Positions 1 to 6,931 of a DNA stretch of 64,000 nt are shown here, in pieces; positions within the stretch are counted from its first letter, which is position 1, and each line of letters begins with the position of its first letter. Made by a program: the position numbers and the translations under genes. The stretch is taken from assembly GCF_003268855.1 (NCBI RefSeq), contig NZ_QLSZ01000002.1:220076-284075 (forward strand). Direction: 5' to 3'. The notes under the pieces are model-generated. The model was not told where the DNA came from and ran no database searches. It worked only from the letters and a program-made list of their open reading frames with translations. This DNA comes from Flavobacterium aciduliphilum (lineage in GTDB: Bacteria > Bacteroidota > Bacteroidia > Flavobacteriales > Flavobacteriaceae).

Positions 1-2
1 TT

Positions 3-455
3 ACTGTCAATTCAAATTTAAATAAATATCGTTTTCTCATAACATTAATTCATGAAATTGCTCATTTAGTTGCTTTTGAAAAATATGGTCGTACCATAAA
101 ACCCCACGGAATAGAATGGAAGATAACATTTCAAAAATTGATGATTCCTTTCATTAGACCAGAAATATTTCCACATGCTATTCTGCCTTTGGTTGCCAAT
201 CATTTTAGGAATCCAACAGCAAGTAGTGATACCGATGCTCGGTTGGCTTTTGCTTTAAAACAATTTGATGAGAGAAAATCGGATGCCTTTTTTATACATG
301 AAGTTCCAAACGGAGCTTTATTCAGAATAAAAAACGGTAGAATCTTTCAGAAAAAAGGACTTCGAGTAAAGCGATATGAGTGTGTAGAAGTCTCAACAAG
401 TAAAATATTTTTATTCAATCCAAATGCGGAAGTCGAAATAGTAAAACAACCCTAG
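3..455 (+). CDS. SprT-like zinc metalloprotease, 5' end outside window
   Basis: The frame is open from base 3 with no start in view, so the gene enters from the left edge; 150 codons are visible. Residues 17-21 of the visible part are HEIAH, the HExxH zinc-binding motif, followed by HGIEW (about residues 35-39). An HExxH helix followed by HG-x-x-W is the pattern of the SprT/Spartan-like domain. An internal ATG at 138 would remove the motif and is not the start. SprT-family proteins are putative zinc proteases; the bacterial members are poorly characterised. It is followed after 15 bases by a small membrane-protein gene on the same strand. The family call is good; the substrate is unknown. Confidence 0.85.
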   Translation, partial: TVNSNLNKYRFLITLIHEIAHLVAFEKYGRTIKPHGIEWKITFQKLMIPFIRPEIFPHAILPLVANHFRNPTASSDTDARLAFALKQFDERKSDAFFIHEVPNGALFRIKNGRIFQKKGLRVKRYECVEVSTSKIFLFNPNAEVEIVKQP

Positions 456-470
456 TAATTTATAAAAAAC

Positions 471-920
471 ATGAAATTCAGACTTTATTTTTTGCTTTTA
501 ATCGCATCGATTTTTCTGTTTATTTTTAGCCATACAACAGCGAACACGTCTAATTTCACGATCAATCTAGAAAGCACTTTTTTTGTCATGACGTTGACAC
601 ATTTTTATAGAGCATTGGCCATTTTGTTGCTTACAGTAAGTTTACTGTATATTGTCAAAGATGTCTCGAAAGTTAAAATTAAACCAATCTATGAAAGACT
701 GCATGTTTTTGGTACTATTGTTCTTGTCATCACATTATTATACCTCAATAATGAGAATAATGTCTTGAAAACGAGGTCTAATATTAGTGATGAAAAATTA
801 AATTTTTACAATCATGGTTTGGAATTGATATTAATATCGTTAATTCTATTTCAGTTTTTATTCCTAATGAATACCTTTGCTGTTCAAGTAAAGCAAGTAT
901 TAACAAGTTCGAAGCAATAA
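471..920 (+). CDS. Small integral membrane protein of unknown function
   Basis: The product is 149 residues, mostly hydrophobic. Four membrane segments can be seen at about residues 4-20, 46-63, 77-93 and 116-136, with a short polar loop at about 95-113 between the third and fourth. I recognise no family motif. It sits 15 bases after the SprT-like gene and 9 bases before the mannose-1-phosphate guanylyltransferase gene on the same strand, so the three are probably co-transcribed. That placement does not reveal its role. Confidence 0.75.
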   Translation: MKFRLYFLLLIASIFLFIFSHTTANTSNFTINLESTFFVMTLTHFYRALAILLLTVSLLYIVKDVSKVKIKPIYERLHVFGTIVLVITLLYLNNENNVLKTRSNISDEKLNFYNHGLELILISLILFQFLFLMNTFAVQVKQVLTSSKQ

Positions 921-929
921 TCTAATAAT

Positions 930-1991
930 ATGAATAATAATAAGTATGCTGTTATTATGGCTGGTGGAGTAGGTTCGAGATTTTGGCCTGTAAGCACAGT
1001 CGATTTTCCGAAACAGTTTCATGATATGTTAGGAGCAGGGGAGACGCTCATTCAAAAGACCTATCATCGTTTGGCTAAATATATACCTAAAGAGAATATT
1101 TTTGTACTAACCAACGAACGATATAGTAATTTGGTATTAGAACAATTACCCGCATTAAAGCAGGATCAAATAGTATTGGAACCTGCTATGAGAAATACGG
1201 CACCATGTATTTTGTATGCTGCTTTAAAGATACAGAAGATGAATCCAGATGCGCTTATGGTCGTTGCACCAAGTGATCACTGGATTGAAGACGAACAAGC
1301 CTTTGTCAATAATTTAGAACTAAGTTTTGATTTCTGTAGTAAAAACGAAGCTTTAGCAACATTGGGTATTCAGCCGACATTTCCAAATACTGGATTTGGA
1401 TATATCGAGTTTGATAAAGAGGATGCTAATACGTTGAGAAAAGTAGTACAATTTAGAGAAAAACCCGATTATGATACAGCAAAACACTTTCTTGAACAAG
1501 GTAATTTTCTGTGGAATGGTGGAATTTTTATTTGGAGTGTGCGCTCTATAATACATGCTTTTGAGAAGTTTCAACCCCAAATGTTAGCTCTTTTTCAACA
1601 AGGGTATGACCTATTAAATACGTCTTTTGAAAAGAAATTTATTGATGAGAATTATTCAAAATCTGCTAATGTTTCGATAGATTATGCAATCATGGAGCAC
1701 GCACAAAATGTCTTTGTTCTTCCGGCTACCTTTGATTGGAATGATCTGGGGACATGGGGTTCTTTACATGAAAAATTGGATAAAGATGTTCAAAACAATG
1801 CAGTTGTCAATGCAAAAGTTATTTTAGAAAATGCTTCTAATAATATAATTAGAGCCGATGGTAAAAAATTAATTATCGTTGACGGTCTAGACAATTTTAT
1901 TATTGTAGATAAAGAGGATGTTTTAATGATATATCCTAAAGATAAAGAACAAGAAATCAAAAGAATTACAGCACAAGTAAACAAATTATAA
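930..1991 (+). CDS. manC: Mannose-1-phosphate guanylyltransferase
   Basis: This 353-residue protein makes GDP-mannose from mannose-1-phosphate and GTP, a cytoplasmic precursor step for fucose- and mannose-containing surface glycans. The nucleotidyltransferase signature AGGVGSRFWP lies at residues 11-20 with PKQF shortly after. NGGIF and a VLPATFDWNDLGTWGS stretch in the C-terminal half are typical of the GDP-mannose type. It lacks the extra C-terminal isomerase domain of bifunctional ManC/AlgA proteins (about 470 residues), so it should be monofunctional. The gene is followed by an intrinsic terminator shared with the convergent ABC transporter gene. Confidence 0.93.
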   Translation: MNNNKYAVIMAGGVGSRFWPVSTVDFPKQFHDMLGAGETLIQKTYHRLAKYIPKENIFVLTNERYSNLVLEQLPALKQDQIVLEPAMRNTAPCILYAALKIQKMNPDALMVVAPSDHWIEDEQAFVNNLELSFDFCSKNEALATLGIQPTFPNTGFGYIEFDKEDANTLRKVVQFREKPDYDTAKHFLEQGNFLWNGGIFIWSVRSIIHAFEKFQPQMLALFQQGYDLLNTSFEKKFIDENYSKSANVSIDYAIMEHAQNVFVLPATFDWNDLGTWGSLHEKLDKDVQNNAVVNAKVILENASNNIIRADGKKLIIVDGLDNFIIVDKEDVLMIYPKDKEQEIKRITAQVNKL

Positions 1992-1997
1992 ACAAGA

Positions 1998-2030
1998 AGG
2001 GTTTCTAAATTTTTAGAATCCCTCTTTATT
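1998..2030. terminator. Hairpin terminator between manC and the ABC ATPase gene
   Basis: Arms 1998-2008 and 2013-2023 pair over 11 positions with one T-T mismatch around a four-base loop. A T-rich stretch follows on the plus strand. The right arm includes the stop codon of the convergent minus-strand gene. Confidence 0.65.
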
Positions 2031-2780
2031 TTGCGCTTTCCTAATTTTTTTAAACAAATTGGACGAATAAACAAAATCAACAATAGCTTCGTTATCCGTT
2101 TTAAAAATCTCTTTTTTAGTTCCTTCCCAAGCTAAAATACCTTCTTTTAAAAAAACGATTTTTTCTCCAATTTCCATAACTGAGTTCATGTCGTGGGTAT
2201 TAATTACTGTTGTAATGTTGTATTCTTGAGTAATTTCTTGAATCAAATAGTCAATCACAATAGCCGTTTTTGGATCTAATCCCGAATTGGGTTCGTCACA
2301 AAACAAATACTTCGGATTGTTTACAATAGCTCTAGCAATCGCCACTCGTTTCTGCATACCCCCTGAAATTTCGGATGGTTTTTTTTTGTTGGCATTAATC
2401 AAATTCACTCTGTTAATCACAACATTCACGCGATCCTGAATTTCAGAAATATTTTTATTAGAAAACATCTTTAAAGGAAATCCAATATTTTCTTCAACAG
2501 TCATGCTGTCAAATAAAGCGCTCCCCTGAAAAACCATTCCAATTTCAGTTCGAAGCGTTCGTTTATCATCATCGCTCAATTCGGAATAAATTCGTCCATC
2601 AAATGAGATGGTTCCTTGCTCTGGAGTAAAAATTCCAAGAAGTGATTTTAATAAAACGGTTTTTCCAGAACCACTCTGACCAATAATCAAATTGGTTTTA
2701 CCTGTTTCAAAAGTTGTTGTAATTCCTTTTAAAACTTTGAATTCCCCAAAAGATTTTTCAATATTTGAAACGGCTATCAT
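2013..2780 (-). CDS. ABC transporter ATP-binding protein, MlaF-like
   Basis: The 255-residue protein is a complete ABC ATPase: Walker A GQSGSGKT at residues 34-41, signature SGGMQ at 139-143 and Walker B YLFCDEP at 158-164. The signature SGGMQKR is the form seen in MlaF/Ttg2A ATPases, which power lipid transport between the membranes of Gram-negative bacteria. Its ATG shares one base with the TGA of the upstream MlaE-like permease, so the two are translationally coupled. No MCE-domain (MlaD) gene lies beside them, so the periplasmic partner must be encoded elsewhere if the system is complete. Lipid transport is inferred from the family. Confidence 0.9.
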   Translation of the reverse strand: MIAVSNIEKSFGEFKVLKGITTTFETGKTNLIIGQSGSGKTVLLKSLLGIFTPEQGTISFDGRIYSELSDDDKRTLRTEIGMVFQGSALFDSMTVEENIGFPLKMFSNKNISEIQDRVNVVINRVNLINANKKKPSEISGGMQKRVAIARAIVNNPKYLFCDEPNSGLDPKTAIVIDYLIQEITQEYNITTVINTHDMNSVMEIGEKIVFLKEGILAWEGTKKEIFKTDNEAIVDFVYSSNLFKKIRKAQNKEGF

Positions 2781-3526
2781 CAGGTTAATAGTAATTGAGT
2801 TAGTATATAATTCGCCAATATAATAACTACGCTAGTCCAAACAAATGAAATCGTGCTGGCTTTTCCTACCTCCAGTGCGCCTCCTTTCATATAATAGCCG
2901 TGAAAGGAAGGAATTGTAGCCAATAAAAGCGCAAATACAATGGTTTTTATAAACGCATATTTAATATGAAAAGGAATGAATTCGGTTTGTAGTCCCGTAA
3001 TAAACTCATTACTAGAAACAAATCCTCCATAAACCCCAGCAATCCAACCTCCTAAAATTCCTAAAAACATCGCAATTCCAATTAAAAATGGATATAAAAG
3101 AGACGCTATTATTTTTGGAAAAACAAGGTAATTTAAAGAGTTCACCCCCATTACTTCTAAAGCATCAATTTGCTCGGTAACTCTCATGGTTCCAATGCTT
3201 GATGTAATAAAAGACCCCATTTTTCCTGCCATAATGATAGAAATAAAGGTTGGCGCAAATTCTAATATAATTGATTGTCTTGTCGCAAAGCCTATGAGTT
3301 GCTTAGGAATTAAGGGATTTGTCAAATTCAAAGCGGTTTGGATGGAAACAACTCCGCCCACAAAAAAAGAAATAAAAGCTACAATTCCCAAGGAGTCAAT
3401 GATTAAATCATCAATTTCCTTAAAAATCAAACCTTTCATAACAGCCCATTTGGTTGGTTTTTTAAAAACCTCCTTGAGCATTAAGAAATATTTTCCTATT
3501 TGCGATAAATAGCGAACGAGCATCAT
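2780..3526 (-). CDS. MlaE-family ABC transporter permease
   Basis: The 248-residue inner-membrane permease has five or six hydrophobic segments and the conserved region EFAPTFISIIMAGKMGS, followed by TEQIDALEVMG, a hallmark of MlaE/YrbE permeases. The family moves phospholipids across the envelope together with an MlaF-type ATPase, here the next gene. Two ATG codons are adjacent at the start (3526 and 3523) and either could be used. A probable dispersed repeat separates it from the glycosyltransferase gene upstream on the same strand. Confidence 0.9.
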   Translation of the reverse strand: MMLVRYLSQIGKYFLMLKEVFKKPTKWAVMKGLIFKEIDDLIIDSLGIVAFISFFVGGVVSIQTALNLTNPLIPKQLIGFATRQSIILEFAPTFISIIMAGKMGSFITSSIGTMRVTEQIDALEVMGVNSLNYLVFPKIIASLLYPFLIGIAMFLGILGGWIAGVYGGFVSSNEFITGLQTEFIPFHIKYAFIKTIVFALLLATIPSFHGYYMKGGALEVGKASTISFVWTSVVIILANYILTQLLLT

Positions 3527-3589
3527 AGTTTTAATATAGGGTCAAAAATAGTAAGAAGTTGTGAGTTTTAACGTATCCATTAAGGTTTT

Positions 3590-3680
3590 TTTGGCGTTCC
3601 TTTTAGGCCGGGCTATCCGTTTCAATCTTTTGCGTCATTTCATTTTGCAAAAGGATTTTCACTGCTATCCCTAACGCAAT
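3590..3680. repeat. Probable dispersed palindromic intergenic element
   Basis: The stretch is bounded by GCGTT (3594-3598) and AACGC (3673-3677), an inverted pair. Inside, AATCTTTTGC (3624-3633) and GCAAAAGGATT (3647-3657) pair with one bulge, and GGGCTAT (3610-3616) is opposed by GCTATCCC. From memory, very similar elements with the same gcgtt, gggctat and gctatccc blocks occur in intergenic regions of other flavobacterial genomes. No second copy was noticed in this window. Confidence 0.5.
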
Positions 3681-3687
3681 TTCCATT

Positions 3688-4554
3688 TTAATAGAAGATT
3701 ACCATTAAAAACAGTTTTTCTTTCATTTTATTCCAACGGTATCTTCTTATGAATTTAGCTTGTGCTTCTGTAACTAAGAGCGTTTTTTTTGCTTTTTTTG
3801 CTTTCCAAAAACCTCTCATGTAGTCCCAAAACAACATAGGTTTCTTTTTCATCAAAGCCAATTTCATTGATGCGATTGCAGTAATCCAAAAACCATATCC
3901 AAGCCTATAAAAAGCCTCTCCTTGTTTAAATCGAGCAGCCTGATTGTACTTAGCTCCTGTAGGTTTTAAATGTTTTACGTGTAGATTTTGGTCTGTTACA
4001 ATTTTCCAATTATAAAATTTACACAACAATTCATCAACAGTATCCCAACCCATCTCAGCTTTTAATCCCCCAATTTCCTTAAAAGTTTTTTTTCTATATG
4101 TTTTTAAAGCACCACGAATGTGATCTTTACCAGTTAAGTTTTCTAAAATCCAAGTTCCATTTTTTTCAATATAACAAAATCCACCAACCATGCCTATACG
4201 TTCGTCCGATTTAAAGTGGTTGATGATGGTTTCAAAATAATGACTAGGAAAAATTAAATCGGCATCCAACTTGGCAATGAGATCATAATGCTCATCTAGA
4301 GTGTCATATCCTTTTTTAAAGGCTTGAATGACTTTACTCCCTGGTAAGTGAATGGCGTCTGAGTTTTTGTTTACTAGTGAAATAAATGGATATTTTGAAA
4401 TAAATGAATGCACAATAGCTTCGGTAGCATCAGTAGAATTATCATTCACCACTACAATTTTAGAAGGTAAAATAGTTTGCTCTACCAACGATTGTAGTGT
4501 TAGGGAGATGTATTTTTCTTCGTTGTATGTAGGGATGATGACGTAGTAATTCAT
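3688..4554 (-). CDS. Family 2 glycosyltransferase
   Basis: This 288-residue GT-A protein starts with the classic donor-binding region YYVIIPTYNEE (residues 3-13). NDNSTD follows at 37-42 and the metal-binding DAD at 97-99. A basic, partly hydrophobic C-terminal part (about residues 210-270) suggests membrane association. The ATG at 4554 is preferred; a TTG at 4566 is in frame but adds only four residues before the conserved fold. It lies 57 bases downstream of a methyltransferase gene, which follows a KAS III-like gene, all on the minus strand. The sugar and acceptor cannot be told from sequence. Confidence 0.88.
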   Translation of the reverse strand: MNYYVIIPTYNEEKYISLTLQSLVEQTILPSKIVVVNDNSTDATEAIVHSFISKYPFISLVNKNSDAIHLPGSKVIQAFKKGYDTLDEHYDLIAKLDADLIFPSHYFETIINHFKSDERIGMVGGFCYIEKNGTWILENLTGKDHIRGALKTYRKKTFKEIGGLKAEMGWDTVDELLCKFYNWKIVTDQNLHVKHLKPTGAKYNQAARFKQGEAFYRLGYGFWITAIASMKLALMKKKPMLFWDYMRGFWKAKKAKKTLLVTEAQAKFIRRYRWNKMKEKLFLMVIFY

Positions 4555-4611
4555 AGTAAAATCCAATTTCTATATTCCAAATCCTATAAACAATGTGTTT
4601 TAGTGTTTTAA

Positions 4612-5142
4612 TTATTTTTTTGGAGTTTTTACAGCATAAACCAAATAATATCTCGGTGTAAACCATCTTAAAAAAGGCCTGAATCCGATTTTTTTTACGG
4701 GATGCGTGAACTTAATTCGATCAACAATTGTGTAGCCTGTTTTTTCCAGTAACCAATCCAATTGCCAAGCTTCAAATTCGTGATAGTGTCTGTCCCAAAG
4801 ATCTGTTTTACTGCGGTAAGCTGGAGAAAACCACAAGCGCAATGGAATTGAAATTAATAACTTATCACATTTTACATTTTGCAAAACAGTATAAGGGTTT
4901 AATAAATGTTCAAAAATTTCAAATGCCGTAAAAACGGTATACTCTTCAGTGTTTAGAGCGGTTTGGTCGTTGTCTAAATCTTCTCCTTTGGTGTTTTTTA
5001 CAGTATATCCATTTTCTTCCATGATTTTGGAAAACGGATTTGGTACTCCCAAATCAAAAATGGTTTCAGAAGTTGCTATATGTTTTTTTAGAAATTCTAA
5101 GGTATGTTTGAAGCGTTTATTTGGAAATGTTTTTTCGTACAT
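4612..5142 (-). CDS. Class I SAM-dependent methyltransferase
   Basis: The 176-residue protein has a short SAM-binding fold: IFDLGVPNPFS near residues 28-38 stands where motif I (usually E/D-x-G-x-G) is expected, and FTAFEIFEHLLNP near 70-82 is the motif seen in UbiG-like methyltransferases. Motif I lacks the second glycine of the usual GxG, so SAM binding may be unusual. Its substrate is unknown. A -7 box (TACCTTTG, 5171-5164) lies 21 bases before the ATG, so it and the glycosyltransferase downstream may form one unit. Confidence 0.78.
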   Translation of the reverse strand: MYEKTFPNKRFKHTLEFLKKHIATSETIFDLGVPNPFSKIMEENGYTVKNTKGEDLDNDQTALNTEEYTVFTAFEIFEHLLNPYTVLQNVKCDKLLISIPLRLWFSPAYRSKTDLWDRHYHEFEAWQLDWLLEKTGYTIVDRIKFTHPVKKIGFRPFLRWFTPRYYLVYAVKTPKK

Positions 5143-5163
5143 GGAAATTGAGTATTAAAGAGA

Positions 5164-5171
5164 CAAAGGTA
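5164..5171 (-). promoter_or_regulatory. -7 promoter element of the methyltransferase gene
   Basis: TACCTTTG on the minus strand matches the Bacteroidota -7 consensus TAnnTTTG and ends 21 bases before the ATG at 5142. I see no TTG at the expected -33 spacing. Confidence 0.5.
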
Positions 5172-5179
5172 CTAATTTT

Positions 5180-5220
5180 TACTTCTCACTTCTCACTTTG
5201 TATTTCATACTTCTCACGTT
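5180..5220. repeat. Degenerate short-unit repeat spacer (CTTCTCA units)
   Basis: The spacer between the methyltransferase and KAS III-like genes consists of near copies of TACTTCTCAC, at 5180-5189, 5188-5196 (truncated) and about 5208-5218. It codes for nothing obvious. Comparable spacers with different units recur elsewhere in the window. Confidence 0.5.
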
Positions 5221-5223
5221 CTT

Positions 5224-6285
5224 TTACATTTTATATACGATAGCATTAATATTCATGCCCGCTCCAACAGAGGCAAATAAAACCACGTCACCTCGATGTA
5301 ATTCGTGATGTTCAATTTTACCATTTACTAGCAAATCATAAAGCGTAGGAATTGTTGCAACACTCGAATTCCCTAGTTTATGGATGCTCATAGGCATAAT
5401 ATCTTTTGGTGGTGTTTTTTCATACAATTTATAAAAACGATGAATGATGGCTTCATCCATTTTTTCATTGGCTTGATGAATTAAGACTTTTTTCACCTCA
5501 TTGATGTTGATTTTGCTGTGGTCTAAGCATGTTTTCATTGCAAGAGGAACCTGGTTTAAAGCAAATTCATATATTTTTCTCCCTTGCATCTTTATATACC
5601 TTACATTAGGGTCATGGGCTTTATTATAGGAATTACCAAAAAATAAGTACCCAGCTTCATCATAAGCATAGGTTGCCGATTCATGGCTTAGAATTCCTTC
5701 GCCTTCGCCTTCAACAGCTTCAATAATGGTAGCGCCTGCACCATCCGAATAAATCATGGAATCTCTGTCGTGGGGGTCGACTACTCTTGACAGGGTTTCG
5801 GCACCTATCACTAAACATTTTTTTGCCATTCCTGCTTTGATAAAAGCCGAAGCTTGAATGACGCCTTCAACCCAACCGGGACATCCAAAAAGCATGTCAT
5901 AGGCCACACATTTTGGATTTTTTATTCGCAAATCATGTTTTACACGGGTAGCCAAACTTGGTAAAATATCCGATTGAATCGCACCTTGTTTGACGTTTCC
6001 AAAATTGTGAGCCAATATTATATAATCTATCGATTCTGGATCAATAGCAGCAGTTGCAATAGCTTTTTGAGCGGCGATTACAGCAATATCAGAAGTTAAC
6101 AAATTCTCAGAAACATAGCGACGTTCCTCTATTCCCGTAATTCCAAAAAACTTTTCTGTAATAATGTTATTTGGGAGCGGAAAAGGAGTTCCGTCTTCAT
6201 TTAAAAAAATGTGGTTCGAAAAATCTTTATTGGTAACTATTTCTGAGGGAATATAACTCCCTGAACCTGTAATTTTTATATTCAT
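5224..6285 (-). CDS. 3-oxoacyl-ACP synthase III (KAS III)-like protein
   Basis: The 353-residue thiolase-fold enzyme has the full Cys-His-Asn triad of KAS III enzymes: Cys135 in MLFGCPGW, His270 in LIHQAN and Asn306 in GNSS. These enzymes condense an acyl-CoA (or related starter) with malonyl-ACP. At 353 residues it is longer than housekeeping FabH (about 320-330), with an insert at residues 25-45, so it may act in a side pathway rather than primary fatty-acid initiation. A methyltransferase and a glycosyltransferase follow on the same strand, but the product is not predictable. Confidence 0.88.
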   Translation of the reverse strand: MNIKITGSGSYIPSEIVTNKDFSNHIFLNEDGTPFPLPNNIITEKFFGITGIEERRYVSENLLTSDIAVIAAQKAIATAAIDPESIDYIILAHNFGNVKQGAIQSDILPSLATRVKHDLRIKNPKCVAYDMLFGCPGWVEGVIQASAFIKAGMAKKCLVIGAETLSRVVDPHDRDSMIYSDGAGATIIEAVEGEGEGILSHESATYAYDEAGYLFFGNSYNKAHDPNVRYIKMQGRKIYEFALNQVPLAMKTCLDHSKININEVKKVLIHQANEKMDEAIIHRFYKLYEKTPPKDIMPMSIHKLGNSSVATIPTLYDLLVNGKIEHHELHRGDVVLFASVGAGMNINAIVYKM

Positions 6286-6406
6286 TTTAATCTTTTTATA
6301 GGACGAATCTATGAAATTGAAGCGAAAGGATTTCTAAAAAAAGTATATTTCGATTTCGAATTATGAAATACCTAATGAAGAGGGGATATAATTATATAAT
6401 GTGAAA

Positions 6407-6793
6407 TTATTCTTTGTTTTGTTGTGCAATTTTAATTTGCATTATTGTAGAGAGATTGTGTGCCATATTCTTCATACGTTCACAATTGAATCCTTCAAAA
6501 TTTTCATTAATAGCCGTTTCGAAATGGGTTAGCCAGATTTCAAACAATTCTTTAGTTAGATGTGATTTTAAATCAACATCCAAATGAATTTGTGTTAAGT
6601 TATTATAATACCCGCCAGTTCCTAGAATAGCTTGCGACCAAAATTTGACTAACATCTGTAAATGTTCTTCTAATTTTTCGTGTATTGGAGTTATTCTTGT
6701 GAAAATATAACTAATTCGCTCATCAGCAAACAATTTTTTGTAGAATACATCTACTATGATATATAAATCGTCTTGATTTTGTACGTCGTTCAT
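6407..6793 (-). CDS. Group III truncated haemoglobin
   Basis: This 128-residue haem protein fits the group III truncated globins: FY at residues 17-18 (Tyr18 as B10), His70 in the position of the proximal haem ligand, and Trp87 (G8 position) in FEIWLTHF. Group III members bind oxygen or nitric oxide; physiological roles are mostly unsettled. A -7 box (TAACTTTG, 6820-6813) sits 19 bases upstream of the ATG. The gene stands alone between the KAS III-like gene and the gcvP terminator. Confidence 0.88.
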   Translation of the reverse strand: MNDVQNQDDLYIIVDVFYKKLFADERISYIFTRITPIHEKLEEHLQMLVKFWSQAILGTGGYYNNLTQIHLDVDLKSHLTKELFEIWLTHFETAINENFEGFNCERMKNMAHNLSTIMQIKIAQQNKE

Positions 6794-6812
6794 TATTATA
6801 ATAATTAAACTA

Positions 6813-6820
6813 CAAAGTTA
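6813..6820 (-). promoter_or_regulatory. -7 promoter element of the truncated haemoglobin gene
   Basis: TAACTTTG on the minus strand is an exact TAnnTTTG match, 19 bases before the ATG. The nearest upstream TTG gives a spacing of only 14, so the -33 element is weak. Confidence 0.5.
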
Positions 6821-6865
6821 CACGATTACAAATACAATAATCTGATTAAAATCATAATTTATCAA

Positions 6866-6898
6866 AAGAAAAAGGTCTCAAAAATTCATTTGAGACCT
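6866..6898 (-). terminator. Intrinsic terminator of gcvP
   Basis: Perfect 10-bp arms AGGTCTCAAA (6873-6882) and TTTGAGACCT (6889-6898) enclose a six-base loop. Read on the minus strand the hairpin is followed by a T-rich tail. It lies 33 bases after the gcvP stop codon. Confidence 0.85.
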
Positions 6899-6930
6899 CT
6901 AACTTCTTATTTCTAACTTCGTAATTCGAG
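6899..6930. repeat. Degenerate short-unit repeat spacer (CTAACTTC units)
   Basis: CTAACTTC occurs at 6899-6906 and again at 6913-6920, followed by a decayed copy. The run fills the gap between the terminator hairpin and the gcvP stop codon. Confidence 0.4.
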
Positions 6931-6931
6931 C

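Noticed and set aside
1353..1580. Minus-strand open frame inside manC
   Set aside because: It overlaps a well-supported gene, has no family motif and reflects the reverse complement of manC codons.
2013..3526. MlaFE-like pair as a new transporter because MlaD is missing
   Set aside because: MCE genes are often encoded apart from the permease and ATPase; absence from this window says little.
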